Positions 1-7,783 of a stretch of 64,000 nt of DNA are shown here, in pieces (the stretch's first letter is position 1; each line of letters starts with the position of its first letter). The stretch comes from Pseudomonas arsenicoxydans. GTDB lineage: Bacteria; Pseudomonadota; Gammaproteobacteria; Pseudomonadales; Pseudomonadaceae. Both the position numbers and the translations under genes were made by a program. A model generated the notes under the pieces. It saw only the letters and a list, made by a program, of their open reading frames with translations, did no database searches and was not told the origin of the DNA. Location of the stretch: assembly GCF_900103875.1 (NCBI RefSeq), contig NZ_LT629705.1, forward strand, positions 5,775,001 through 5,839,000, read 5' to 3'.

Positions 1-13
1 TCGATGAACTCAT
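1..13 (-). CDS. start of an unidentified gene, cut by the window edge
   Basis: Only the first four codons (M-S-S-S) are inside the window. On the minus strand AGGAG lies 8 bases before the ATG at 13, a good ribosome binding site. The gene points the same way as the GntR and ADP-ribosylglycohydrolase genes just upstream, so it could belong to the same transcription unit, although a REPIN lies between them. The product cannot be named. Confidence 0.4.
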
Positions 14-136
14 GTGAAATGCTCCTGTTGCCTTTGTTGTGGTTGTGGGCAATGACGGAAGACGAAACTACATCCCGGCCGTCCTGGCCGTATTCGTGCG
101 TTCCATTGCGGGGTTATCAAATTAAATGGCGGTGCG

Positions 137-226
137 GCCATCGCGGGCAAGCCCGCTCCCACAGGTTGGGCATGTACCTGAGGCTTGCACAATAACCTTG
201 TGGGAGCGGGCTTGCCCGCGAAGGCG
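137..226. repeat. REPIN (inverted pair of REP sequences)
   Basis: Two copies of the Pseudomonas REP core (GGGAGCGGGCTTGCCCGCG and its complement) face each other across about 35 bases. The copies are at roughly 137-163 and 199-226. The pair lies 3' of the ADP-ribosylglycohydrolase gene. The same core recurs at 2031-2098, 48318-48393 and 61541-61630. Confidence 0.9.
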
Positions 227-235
227 TCGGTCCAG

Positions 236-1234
236 TCAACGTAGGGCGAGAAGTCCTTGCACCAATGGTTCCAGTTGAAGATCGTTAACGGCCTTGACCG
301 TGTCGATCATCGCCACCGGCCAACTCTCAAGACCCAGGCAGGCTCCGAGCATCGCACCAAGAACCGCCGCGATGGTATCGGTGTCGCCGCCCAAACTGGC
401 GGCCATGCACAACGCTTCGAAGGCATTCATTTCGCCGATGGCCACGTGTTGCGCCAAGGCGAATGCGACTACCACCGATTCCTGCGATGCCACCGACGTG
501 CCGATCACGTCATACAGCAAATCCGCCAGTAACTCTTTGTCACTGTCGACGCTAATGCTTCGTGCCCAACTGATACGTGAGGCGATCCTTCCGCCAGCCA
601 CCCAGTGACCGTGGCCCTCGGCTTGCTGCGCTATTTGCTGGCCGAGGTTCAATGCCTCGCCCAAGTCCATGCCATTGATTCCGGCAGAGACCACCGCCGC
701 CACCGCCGCTGCACTGGAAATGCCCAGCGTGGTGTTGTGGGTGACCTGGCAGGCTTGTACCACGGCACGAATGAAGCGTTCAGGGTTGGCGACATCTGCC
801 GCAATCCCCACCGGCGTGATGCGCATCGCCGCGCCATTGGTGGTGCCGTAGCGCCCGGCTTCTTCCGGCGAGTACCCGTCGAGGATCATCTCGATCGCGC
901 GCTTGGTCGACGGCCCGAGCAAGTCCTGCGAGCCTTTGGCTTGCATCGCGGCTTCCCATTCGATCAGTCGTTGAGCGAGCAAGGCCGGTTCAATCCAGCC
1001 CTTGCCTTCAATCAACAATTGACCGACCAGGATCGCCTGCTCGGTGTCGTCGGTAATCGAGCCTTTTGGCAGGTTGGCAGCGATCGGTTGATCGGGGCCA
1101 GCGTCTTGCAGGTCGGTGATTGCGCCGAAGCGCGCCTTGATTTCGGCGCGGCTCAGGGATTGAGTCGGCATGCCCAGTGCGTCACCCAGGGCGAGTCCGT
1201 AGAACGCGCCAAGTGCACGGGTGAGCGCGGTCAT
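236..1234 (-). CDS. ADP-ribosylglycohydrolase (ARH/DraG) family protein
   Basis: This 332-residue protein looks like a complete member of the ARH/DraG fold, which removes ADP-ribose from modified targets using two metal ions. The family motifs are visible: an acidic metal site ITDDTEQ about 60 residues from the N terminus and a second site GGDTDTIAAVLGA near residue 280, which together hold the paired metals. The start overlaps the end of the upstream GntR regulator gene by 4 bases (ATGA), so the two are probably translated together. The regulator partner suggests a metabolic role, for example on ADP-ribose-like or ribosyl compounds, rather than nitrogenase control; no dinitrogenase genes are nearby. 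The substrate is unknown. Confidence 0.85.
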   Translation of the reverse strand: MTALTRALGAFYGLALGDALGMPTQSLSRAEIKARFGAITDLQDAGPDQPIAANLPKGSITDDTEQAILVGQLLIEGKGWIEPALLAQRLIEWEAAMQAKGSQDLLGPSTKRAIEMILDGYSPEEAGRYGTTNGAAMRITPVGIAADVANPERFIRAVVQACQVTHNTTLGISSAAAVAAVVSAGINGMDLGEALNLGQQIAQQAEGHGHWVAGGRIASRISWARSISVDSDKELLADLLYDVIGTSVASQESVVVAFALAQHVAIGEMNAFEALCMAASLGGDTDTIAAVLGAMLGACLGLESWPVAMIDTVKAVNDLQLEPLVQGLLALR

Positions 1235-1944
1235 CTCGACTCTCCGAATTGCAGGTGCAGACGAAAATGCACCGGGTCGAGCAGGCTTTCAACCTGCTCC
1301 ATGAAGCGGTTTTGCCGGTCGTACGTGGTGCGCAAGGCTTTGAGAAAGACGGTGCCTTCGGGACGTCCGAGCAACTCGGCGTCTTCGGCGTTCAATGGCT
1401 CGGCGCCGATCCATTGATCGCCGCGCTCGCCGATGTAGCCGTAAGCGGCCAGGGTGATGGTCAGGGAATTGTCGATCAGGCCGACACGCGGCAGGCTTTC
1501 CAGGCCTCCGGTGGCGGGCATCAATGAGCGTTCGAGGGAAACCAGTTTGCCGTCGGTGGAACGGCGGCGTCGGTCGAGGGTAATGAATTGGTCGGTGCCA
1601 AAGCGCGGCAGCAGGTCAGGACGCGTCACCGCCTCCAGCCGCAGCACTTCGGTATTGATCAGCGCTCCGCTGTCGGCCAGCGCCTGGGCCCAACCGCTGC
1701 GTTGGTCGAGTACCACACCGTCGAAGGTGACAATGGAACCGACTCCGCTTTGCGTGGCGATGTATTTGCGCCTTTTCAGTTCGGCCAGGGCTTCGCGCAG
1801 CGTGCCGCGGCTGACTTTGAATTCTTGAGCCAATTGATGCTCGCCCGGCAACAGAAAGCCGTCCTCCATGAGGCCACTTTCGATGCGCCGAATGAGTTCG
1901 TCGACCACCCGTTGTTTCTTGTCAAATCGTACCTGTCTAATCAT
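1231..1944 (-). CDS. GntR/HutC-type transcriptional regulator
   Basis: This protein of 237 residues has an N-terminal winged helix (residues about 5-70, with the GntR recognition helix VSRGTLREALAEL) and a C-terminal UTRA ligand-binding domain, as in the HutC subfamily. The start is placed at the ATG at 1944. No Shine-Dalgarno precedes it, but TTGCTC (1976-1981), a 17-base spacer and TTATCA (1953-1958) form a promoter whose start would fall about 2 bases before the ATG, so the mRNA may be leaderless. It overlaps the ADP-ribosylglycohydrolase gene by 4 bases and probably controls that unit. The effector is not known. A longer start up to 2055 is possible but would begin inside the REPIN. Confidence 0.85.
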   Translation of the reverse strand: MIRQVRFDKKQRVVDELIRRIESGLMEDGFLLPGEHQLAQEFKVSRGTLREALAELKRRKYIATQSGVGSIVTFDGVVLDQRSGWAQALADSGALINTEVLRLEAVTRPDLLPRFGTDQFITLDRRRRSTDGKLVSLERSLMPATGGLESLPRVGLIDNSLTITLAAYGYIGERGDQWIGAEPLNAEDAELLGRPEGTVFLKALRTTYDRQNRFMEQVESLLDPVHFRLHLQFGESR

Positions 1945-1952
1945 GTACAAAT

Positions 1953-1981
1953 TGATAACCGAAACGGGGTCAGGCGAGCAA
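1953..1981 (-). promoter_or_regulatory. candidate promoter of the HutC-type regulator gene
   Basis: On the minus strand TTGCTC (1976-1981) and TTATCA (1953-1958) are separated by 17 bases. The predicted start lies within 1-3 bases of the ATG at 1944. Confidence 0.45.
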
Positions 1982-2030
1982 GGAAAATTTAAGGGAAATG
2001 ACGGAAGGAGGAGCGACCGCTGCGCGGTCA

Positions 2031-2098
2031 ATCGCGGGCAAGCCCGCTCCCACAAGTCATGTATAAATCCTGTGGGAGCGGGCTTGCCCGCGATGGCG
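2031..2098. repeat. REPIN between araH and the GntR gene
   Basis: This is an inverted pair of the REP core (GCGGGCAAGCCCGCTCCCAC and its complement) separated by about 20 bases. It lies between two genes on the same strand and could damp read-through from araH. A small separate hairpin, GACCGC/GCGGTC, is at 2015-2029. Confidence 0.9.
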
Positions 2099-2119
2099 CC
2101 AGTAGGATCGGCGCAAATC

Positions 2120-3094
2120 TCAGCGTTGTTTGAGGCGATCGATCACGACGGCCAGCAGCAGGATCGAACCGCGAATCACGTACTGATAGAACGTATCGAT
2201 GTTCTTCAGGTTCATCGCATTCTCAATAATCGCCAGAATCAACACCCCGGCAATCACATGCCGGATCATGCCGATCCCGCCGCTCAGCGACACCCCGCCC
2301 AACACGCAAGCAGAGATCACCGTCAGTTCGAAACCCTGGCCGATCATTGGCTGACCGGACGTCATGCGCGACGCCAGGATTACCCCGGCCAACGCACCAA
2401 TCAAGCCGTGCACGGCAAAGATAATGATCTTGGTACGGTCAACGTTGACCCCGGCCAGCAACGCCGCTTCCTGGTTGCCGCCGATGGCCATGGTGTTGCG
2501 GCCGTAGGTGGTGTAGTTGAGCAACCAGCCGAAAAACAGGAAGCACACGATGGTGATCAGGATCGGCACGGGCACGCCAAACAACTGGCCGTTACCAAAG
2601 ACGAAGAACGATTCCTGGGACACGCCCACCGCTTTGCCGTTGGCAAAAATGTAAGCCAGCCCCCGTACGATCTGCATGGTCGCCAGCGTGGTAATCAACG
2701 CGTTGACCCGCAGCTTGGCGATCACGATCCCGTTGATCAGACCGACAATCAGGCCCATCAACAGCGCCGCGCTCACACCGAGGAACACACTGTCGGTGTC
2801 ACGCATGACCACCGCCGCGACCACGCCGGCACAGGCAATCACCGAGCCCACCGACAAGTCGAAATGCCCGGACGCTAGGCAATACAACATGGTGCAGGCC
2901 GCGATCCCGGTGGTCGAAATCGCCAGGCCCAGACCGCGCATGTTCAGCGGCGAGAGGAAGTTGTCGATCAGCAAAGTACAGGCGACGAAGATCCCGACCG
3001 CTGCCAGCAGCATCACCCAGTCATCGAGAAAGCGCCGCAGGTCCAGAGGTTTTCGCTGGGTAGGCAAAGCGTTGTTTTGGATTGTCATAGTCAC
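2120..3094 (-). CDS. araH: L-arabinose-type ABC transporter permease
   Basis: This 324-residue inner-membrane protein has the hydrophobic profile of the BPD_transp_2 permeases of the ribose/arabinose/galactose importers. Several stretches look almost identical to what I remember of E. coli AraH: GLGLAIS, FDLSVGSVIACAG, ALITTLATMQIVRGLAYI, ILASRMTSGQP and ISACVLGGVSLSGGIG. It forms the membrane channel for the AraG ATPase and AraF binding protein encoded just upstream, with a 3-base gap after araG. Importers of this family often share arabinose, fucose and galactose, so the exact sugar is an inference. Confidence 0.88.
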   Translation of the reverse strand: MTMTIQNNALPTQRKPLDLRRFLDDWVMLLAAVGIFVACTLLIDNFLSPLNMRGLGLAISTTGIAACTMLYCLASGHFDLSVGSVIACAGVVAAVVMRDTDSVFLGVSAALLMGLIVGLINGIVIAKLRVNALITTLATMQIVRGLAYIFANGKAVGVSQESFFVFGNGQLFGVPVPILITIVCFLFFGWLLNYTTYGRNTMAIGGNQEAALLAGVNVDRTKIIIFAVHGLIGALAGVILASRMTSGQPMIGQGFELTVISACVLGGVSLSGGIGMIRHVIAGVLILAIIENAMNLKNIDTFYQYVIRGSILLLAVVIDRLKQR

Positions 3095-3097
3095 CTC

Positions 3098-4642
3098 TCA
3101 GTTCGCCACGCCGTCAGCGCGTTGGCGCGGCAAAGCCAGTTGCAGCAGGTTGGATTCATTGGCCTCTGCACGAGACAGCTCGCCGCGCATCGCGCCTTCG
3201 CAGAGCACCAGGATGCGGTCGGAAATCCCCATCACTTCCATCAGGTCGCTGGACACCACGATCACCGCGATGCCGCTGGCGGCCAGGTTATGGATGATCT
3301 GGTAAATCTCGGCCTTGGCACCGATGTCGATGCCGCGAGTGGGCTCGTCCAGCAGCAGGACTTTCATCGGCATCGACAGCCAGCGACCGAGAATGGCTTT
3401 CTGCTGATTGCCGCCGGACAGGTACATGATTTTCTGCGCCGCGTTCGGCGTCTTTACTTTCAGTGCAGTGATCTGCTTGTCGGCGTTGCCCTTTTCCCAC
3501 AGGCCGCGCAACAGGCAGCCGAAGGTGGAATGCGCACCGCGAGCACTGATGTTGATGTTCTCGGCGACGCTGGCAAGCGGCAGGATGCCCTCCTTCTTGC
3601 GGTCCTCGGGGCACAGCAGAATGCCGGCCGCGATAGCATCGCGGGGTGAACGCAGTTTCACTTCATGACCGCGAAGCTCCAGGCGTCCAGCGGTATTGCG
3701 CGTCAGCCCGCTGAGCATCCGGAACAACTCGGTGCGCCCCGCGCCGACCAGGCCGAACAGCCCGAGAATCTCGCCCTTGTGTACCTCGAAACTCACCGGT
3801 TCGCGCAACCCCGGCCCGAGCAAACCGTCAACCTTGAGCGCCACCGCGCCGCGCTGGCGGCTGCGGTAATCGTAGATGTCCTGGATGTCGCGACCGACCA
3901 TGCACGTCACCAGCTGATCGTGGGTCAGTTCGCTCATGTTCTCGAACGTGCGCACGTAGCGACCGTCCTTGAACACCGTCACCGCGTTGCAGATGCGGAA
4001 CACTTCTTCCATGCGATGGGAAACGTAGAGCACCACTTTGCCTTCGTCGCGCAGGCGTCCGATGATCGCCATCAAGCGATCGATCTCGCGCGCCGACAGG
4101 CTGCTGGTGGGTTCGTCGAATGCAATGACATGCGCACCGCGGGACAACGCCTTGGCGATTTCCACCAACTGCCGCTGGCCCAGGGACAGGCGCCCGACTT
4201 TCTCTTGCGGATCGATTTCATCGGCCAGGCCCTTGAGGCAGGCCAGTGCTTGCTGGCGCAGGGCGCCGCGATTGATCAGGCCGAAACTGGCCGGCAAGTG
4301 CCCCAGGAAAAGGTTCTCCGCCACGCTCATTTCCGGGACCAGGTGCAGCTCCTGATGGATTACCGCGACGCCGCTGCCAATGCTGTCGGCAGTGGACTTG
4401 AAGGCCATCGTCTGTTCGCCGATCTGCAGGTCGCCGCTGCTTGGCGTGTAGGCACCGCCGAGGATTTTCAACAGCGTGGATTTACCGGCGCCGTTCTCGC
4501 CCATCAGGGCGTGAACCTGGCCCGGATGGGCAACGAAGCTGATGCCGTCCAGCGCCTTCACTCCGGGAAAGGTCTTGCCGATTCCGTTGAAACGCAGGCT
4601 GCCGCCGACGCTATGCTCGTGTGTCTGTACTTGCGCGTGCAT
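3098..4642 (-). CDS. araG: L-arabinose-type ABC transporter ATP-binding protein
   Basis: This 514-residue protein carries two fused ATPase domains, as in all sugar importers of the CUT2 class. The first has Walker A GENGAGKST at residues 48-56, signature LSLGQRQ and Walker B FDEPTSS. The second has the degenerate P-loop GLVGAGRTE usual for this class, signature LSGGNQQ and Walker B LDEPTRGID. The N-terminal FNGIGKTFPGVKAL and VIHQELHLVPEMSVAEN strongly resemble AraG. It powers uptake through AraH of the sugar delivered by AraF. It sits in an araF-araG-araH operon, 66 bases after araF. Confidence 0.88.
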   Translation of the reverse strand: MHAQVQTHEHSVGGSLRFNGIGKTFPGVKALDGISFVAHPGQVHALMGENGAGKSTLLKILGGAYTPSSGDLQIGEQTMAFKSTADSIGSGVAVIHQELHLVPEMSVAENLFLGHLPASFGLINRGALRQQALACLKGLADEIDPQEKVGRLSLGQRQLVEIAKALSRGAHVIAFDEPTSSLSAREIDRLMAIIGRLRDEGKVVLYVSHRMEEVFRICNAVTVFKDGRYVRTFENMSELTHDQLVTCMVGRDIQDIYDYRSRQRGAVALKVDGLLGPGLREPVSFEVHKGEILGLFGLVGAGRTELFRMLSGLTRNTAGRLELRGHEVKLRSPRDAIAAGILLCPEDRKKEGILPLASVAENINISARGAHSTFGCLLRGLWEKGNADKQITALKVKTPNAAQKIMYLSGGNQQKAILGRWLSMPMKVLLLDEPTRGIDIGAKAEIYQIIHNLAASGIAVIVVSSDLMEVMGISDRILVLCEGAMRGELSRAEANESNLLQLALPRQRADGVAN

Positions 4643-4708
4643 AAAACCACCTCATCACACAGATCAGGCAGCCCTGTGACCAAGGCCGCCGATGAAATCA
4701 ACCGAGCC

Positions 4709-5713
4709 TCAGTTCCACAGGCCGATCTTTTCCAGTTCCTGCTTGAAGTTTTCGCGAGTGATCAGTGTCACGTCGTCCATCGCGGTGTATTTCGGCGGCT
4801 CTTTGCCGGTGGTGACCCACTCGAACATCATGTTGGCCGTGTTGTAGCCTTCGATATGCGGGCTTGGCAGCATCGAACCGAAAAAGCCGCTGTTGGCTTT
4901 CTTCAATTCGCCGATGGCGTCGGTGCCGTTGATGCCGATGCCGATCACGTTGGCAGCTGTAAAGCCGGCGCTTTCGGTGGCGCGCACGCCGCCCAGCACG
5001 GTGTTGTCGTTCATACCGCCGATGATCAGGTTTTTCGCCCCGCTCGGCAGTTTCACCAGCGCCGAGTTGGTGGCGTCCATGCTGCCCGGCACGTCGAGGG
5101 TTTTCTGTGCGGTGAAGAGGATGTGGTCTTTTGGAAAACCGGCGTCTTGCAGTGCCTTGGCGGAACCGTCGGTGCGTTTCTTGCCAGTGTCGAGTTCGTT
5201 GAAGGTGTTAATGACTGCGTAGGTTTCTTTCCAGTCCCAGCCGCGTTTTTTCGCTTCAGTGGCCATGGCGCTGCCTTGTTTCTCGCCGACCTCAAACGCG
5301 GCCATGCCGAGATAAGGCACGTCTTCCATGAACTTGCCGCTGGCATCGACAAAACGGTCATCGACCGCGATCACCTTCAAACCATTGGCCTTGGCCTTGG
5401 CCACGATAGCCGGGCCGAGGCCGACGTCTGGCGGGCAAATCACAAAACCTTTCGCGCCGTTGGCGGCCAGGCTGTCGATGGCCGAGAGGGTTTTCTCGCC
5501 GTCAGGCACGGCGATCTTGATGACGGTGAAACCTTTGTCTTTCCCGGCCTTTTCGGCGAACGCCCATTCGGTCTGAAACCAGGGCTCCTCCGCTTGCTTG
5601 ACCAGGAAACCGATTTTCACTTCTTCTGCCGCCAGCAACGTACTGCTCAAGCTGACCGCAGTGACCGCCAAAGCGGCACAGCACAGGGAACGGATCCCAC
5701 GACGACGATTCAT
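4709..5713 (-). CDS. araF: periplasmic L-arabinose-type sugar-binding protein
   Basis: This 334-residue protein belongs to the periplasmic binding protein type-1 family. The ATG at 5713 is chosen because AAGGAG precedes it by 8 bases and the product starts with a clear signal peptide: a basic MNRRRG stretch, a hydrophobic core ending SSTLLAA, and a mature start near EEVKIGFLVKQ. The sequences QAEEPWFQTEWAF and GINGTDAIGEL fit the arabinose-binding subclass. It is the first gene of araFGH. A copy of the operator shared with the FadR-type regulator gene lies 62-76 bases upstream of the start, which points to control by that regulator. Confidence 0.87.
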   Translation of the reverse strand: MNRRRGIRSLCCAALAVTAVSLSSTLLAAEEVKIGFLVKQAEEPWFQTEWAFAEKAGKDKGFTVIKIAVPDGEKTLSAIDSLAANGAKGFVICPPDVGLGPAIVAKAKANGLKVIAVDDRFVDASGKFMEDVPYLGMAAFEVGEKQGSAMATEAKKRGWDWKETYAVINTFNELDTGKKRTDGSAKALQDAGFPKDHILFTAQKTLDVPGSMDATNSALVKLPSGAKNLIIGGMNDNTVLGGVRATESAGFTAANVIGIGINGTDAIGELKKANSGFFGSMLPSPHIEGYNTANMMFEWVTTGKEPPKYTAMDDVTLITRENFKQELEKIGLWN

Positions 5714-5775
5714 AAGCTGACTCCTTGTTATTTTTTTTGAGGCGTTATTTGAAAGCCGGTACAGCAAATAGTCAT

Positions 5776-5789
5776 ATCGTATGATGATT
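5776..5789. promoter_or_regulatory. operator upstream of araF
   Basis: ATCGTATGATGATT on the plus strand is the exact reverse complement of the 14-base site at 8554-8567 inside the promoter of the FadR-type regulator gene. The core ATCRTAYGAT is an imperfect palindrome (8 of 10 positions symmetric), as is usual for FadR-subfamily GntR proteins. It probably binds the regulator encoded at 7784-8500. Confidence 0.7.
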
Positions 5790-5828
5790 GGATTTCAGAC
5801 GGAGTTCCGCGCCTGAAACCTGTTGTAT

Positions 5829-6647
5829 TCAGTCGTGGTACATCACCGAACGCCCACCATCGATGGTGATGCACGAGGCGTTGATGAACGGCGCTTCATC
5901 GCTGGCCAGGAACACGGCGGTCATCGCCACTTCCATCGGCTGCCCGATGCGGCGCGGCGGATGCAGGTCGAAGGCCCGTTGACGTTCGGCGTGAGGGTCG
6001 GCAAAGCCGTTCCAGTAATCGACGTTCAACTGGGTTTCGATGTAGCCCGGCGCAATCGCGTTGACGCGAATGCCCTTGGGCGCATATTCGATGCCCAGGG
6101 CGCGGGTCAGGCCGAGCAAACCGTGCTTGGCGACCGGGTAGGGAAAGCAGCCCGGAATGATGTGACTGGAGTGCGTCGAGGCAATGTTGATGATGCTGCC
6201 GATACCCTGCTCGATCATTTGCGGCAGCACCGCTTTGCAGCCGTACCAGGCGCCGTCGAGGTCGATGGCGAAGCAGCGATGCCAGTCCTCTTCGGTCATT
6301 TCCAGTGGATCGCGGAACACGTTGACCCCAGCGCAATTGACCAGCACATCGATCCGGCCATGAAGTGCGATCGCCAGCCGGGCCATGGCATGCAGGTCTT
6401 GCTGGCGTGCGACGTCGGTTTTGAGGGCGACCACATCCGCGCCTTGCTCACGCCAATGCGCTGCGACTTTCTCGACTTTTTCAGCCTGAATATCGCTGAT
6501 CACCAGCTTGGCCTGTTGCGACGCGAAAGTGGCAACGATGGCCTCGCCAATGCCTTGCGCCGCGCCTGTCAGCAACACGACCTTGTTTTTCAGGCGCTCG
6601 CCCTTGGGCGGCTCTGGCGCCGGCGGCAAGGAGAGAGGTTCAGCCAT
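5829..6647 (-). CDS. SDR sugar 1-dehydrogenase (L-arabinose/D-galactose type)
   Basis: This 272-residue short-chain dehydrogenase has the NAD(P) motif TGAAQGIG at residues 27-34, NCAG at 104-107, catalytic S157 and Y170-x-x-x-K174. A short N-terminal extension rich in proline precedes the Rossmann fold. Lying between the araFGH importer and an SMP-30 lactonase, it most likely oxidises the imported aldose at C1 to its lactone, the first step of the non-phosphorylating arabinose or galactose route. The sugar is inferred from neighbours. A 30-codon small ORF ends inside its first codons. It appears to have its own promoter at 6784-6813. Confidence 0.8.
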   Translation of the reverse strand: MAEPLSLPPAPEPPKGERLKNKVVLLTGAAQGIGEAIVATFASQQAKLVISDIQAEKVEKVAAHWREQGADVVALKTDVARQQDLHAMARLAIALHGRIDVLVNCAGVNVFRDPLEMTEEDWHRCFAIDLDGAWYGCKAVLPQMIEQGIGSIINIASTHSSHIIPGCFPYPVAKHGLLGLTRALGIEYAPKGIRVNAIAPGYIETQLNVDYWNGFADPHAERQRAFDLHPPRRIGQPMEVAMTAVFLASDEAPFINASCITIDGGRSVMYHD

Positions 6648-6732
6648 GGCTCACCGCCCCTTTTTGCAGACACGACAAAAACCGGGCATCTGTCGATGAC
6701 CGGCCATAAGGCTGTTTGGAAAATCGCTGCAT
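6640..6732 (-). CDS. possible 30-codon leader peptide overlapping the SDR start
   Basis: An ATG at 6732, preceded by AGGTGA at a spacing of about 4 bases, opens a 30-codon frame (beginning MQRFSKQPYG). Its TGA lies inside the first codons of the SDR gene, an 8-base overlap. This geometry would permit translational coupling. No protein family is recognised, and the frame could be accidental. Confidence 0.35.
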   Translation of the reverse strand: MQRFSKQPYGRSSTDARFLSCLQKGAVSHG

Positions 6733-6783
6733 CACTTCACCTGTTTTGTTTTTTTAAGTGTGAGTGCGTGTAACTGATGGCCG

Positions 6784-6813
6784 ACTATAAACCCGACCGC
6801 CAAATAATCTCAA
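6784..6813 (-). promoter_or_regulatory. candidate promoter of the SDR dehydrogenase gene
   Basis: On the minus strand TTGAGA (6808-6813) and TATAGT (6784-6789) are separated by 18 bases. The predicted transcript would begin about 45 bases before the small ORF and about 130 bases before the dehydrogenase start. Confidence 0.5.
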
Positions 6814-6826
6814 TATATAATTTTAC

Positions 6827-6843
6827 ATCCCATATTCTGGGAT
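6827..6843. promoter_or_regulatory. palindrome upstream of the SDR promoter
   Basis: ATCCCATATTCTGGGAT is a perfect inverted repeat with 6-base arms and a 5-base centre. It ends directly at the stop of the lactonase gene and lies 14 bases upstream of the -35 of the SDR promoter. The position suits an activator or a dual regulator site. It does not match the operator at 5776 and 8554, so a different protein would bind it. Confidence 0.45.
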
Positions 6844-7719
6844 CTATCCAGCAAATCGGGTACAGGGTTTCCCGGCCACATCGACGCGGATCGACAGCAA
6901 CGCGCCATCCAGCGGATGGTTCAACGGGCTGGCGGCGCTGGTGATGTACAGGGTTTTCAGGTCGTCGCCGCCGAACACGCAACTGGTCGGGCGGCTGACC
7001 GGCAGCTCGATCACACGGTCGACATGCCCGCTCGGGGTCAGCCTGAGCAGGCAACTACCGTCCCAGCGGGCATTCCAGATGAAACCCTCGGCATCCATCG
7101 CCGAACCATCCGGGCCGCCACGCGCATGGGGGCCAAACCAGACGTACGCGGTGTCCAGGTTGCCGTCGGTATGAATGAAATGCTGGTACAACGTGCCGTC
7201 GAGGCTGTCGCCGAAATACAGCGTCGTTGCGTCATCGCTCCACAGCAACGTGTTGGGAATGCCCAACCCTCGCAGCAGCGGCGTGACCCGGGCATCGCGG
7301 TCAATGCGAAACAGGCCACCGCTGCGCCGCTCGATCGGCAGGTCTTCGCCCTGCTCGCCTATATTGTTTTGCATGGTGCCGAGCCAGAGCCGACCCAGTG
7401 CATCGCAGCGGGCTTCGTTGGCACGATTGCCGGGTTGTGGATCGGCGACGCAGAACAAGGTCAGGCGCGGCTCAAGGCCCGGCGAATCCAGATCGAGTCG
7501 ATAGACTCCGCTGCTCAAAGTCACCAGCGCATCGCCGCTTTCGCAGGGAATGAACGCGGACACGTGCTCCGGCATCTGCCAGATCTGCACGTTGGCACCG
7601 ATCAGCCTTAGCGCCTGCTGACCGGCGATGTCGACCCAGTACAACGCTTGGGTCGGCGCATCCCAGAACGGGGCTTCGCCCAGCTGCGCACGGTGTCCGG
7701 TAACCGCATTCCACATCAT
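6844..7719 (-). CDS. SMP-30/gluconolactonase family sugar lactonase
   Basis: This 291-residue protein is a six-bladed propeller of the SMP-30/LRE family, which hydrolyses sugar lactones with a bound divalent metal. Family features include LGEAPFWD near residue 13 (metal-ligand Glu), NEARCDALGRLWLGTM near residue 100 with the conserved Asn, and GGPDGSAMDAEGFIWNA near residue 200 with the catalytic Asp. It would open the lactone made by the neighbouring dehydrogenase to the sugar acid. The later enzymes (sugar acid dehydratases, 2-ketoglutarate semialdehyde dehydrogenase) are not in this window. Confidence 0.85.
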   Translation of the reverse strand: MMWNAVTGHRAQLGEAPFWDAPTQALYWVDIAGQQALRLIGANVQIWQMPEHVSAFIPCESGDALVTLSSGVYRLDLDSPGLEPRLTLFCVADPQPGNRANEARCDALGRLWLGTMQNNIGEQGEDLPIERRSGGLFRIDRDARVTPLLRGLGIPNTLLWSDDATTLYFGDSLDGTLYQHFIHTDGNLDTAYVWFGPHARGGPDGSAMDAEGFIWNARWDGSCLLRLTPSGHVDRVIELPVSRPTSCVFGGDDLKTLYITSAASPLNHPLDGALLSIRVDVAGKPCTRFAG

Positions 7720-7783
7720 GAAGCCTCCTGCTATGTGCGTTAGGTGGGAGTGAACAGGCTCGCTCGCACAAGGTTCGTTGTTG

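Noticed and set aside
4..195. Short open frames on both strands at the left end
   Set aside because: They run through the REPIN and have no ribosome site; only the minus-strand start at 13 is supported.
3665..5740. A 691-codon open frame on the plus strand opposite araG and araF
   Set aside because: Both araG and araF have clear family motifs on the minus strand; the plus-strand frame has a His/Gln/Ala-rich composition typical of antisense to GC-rich genes.
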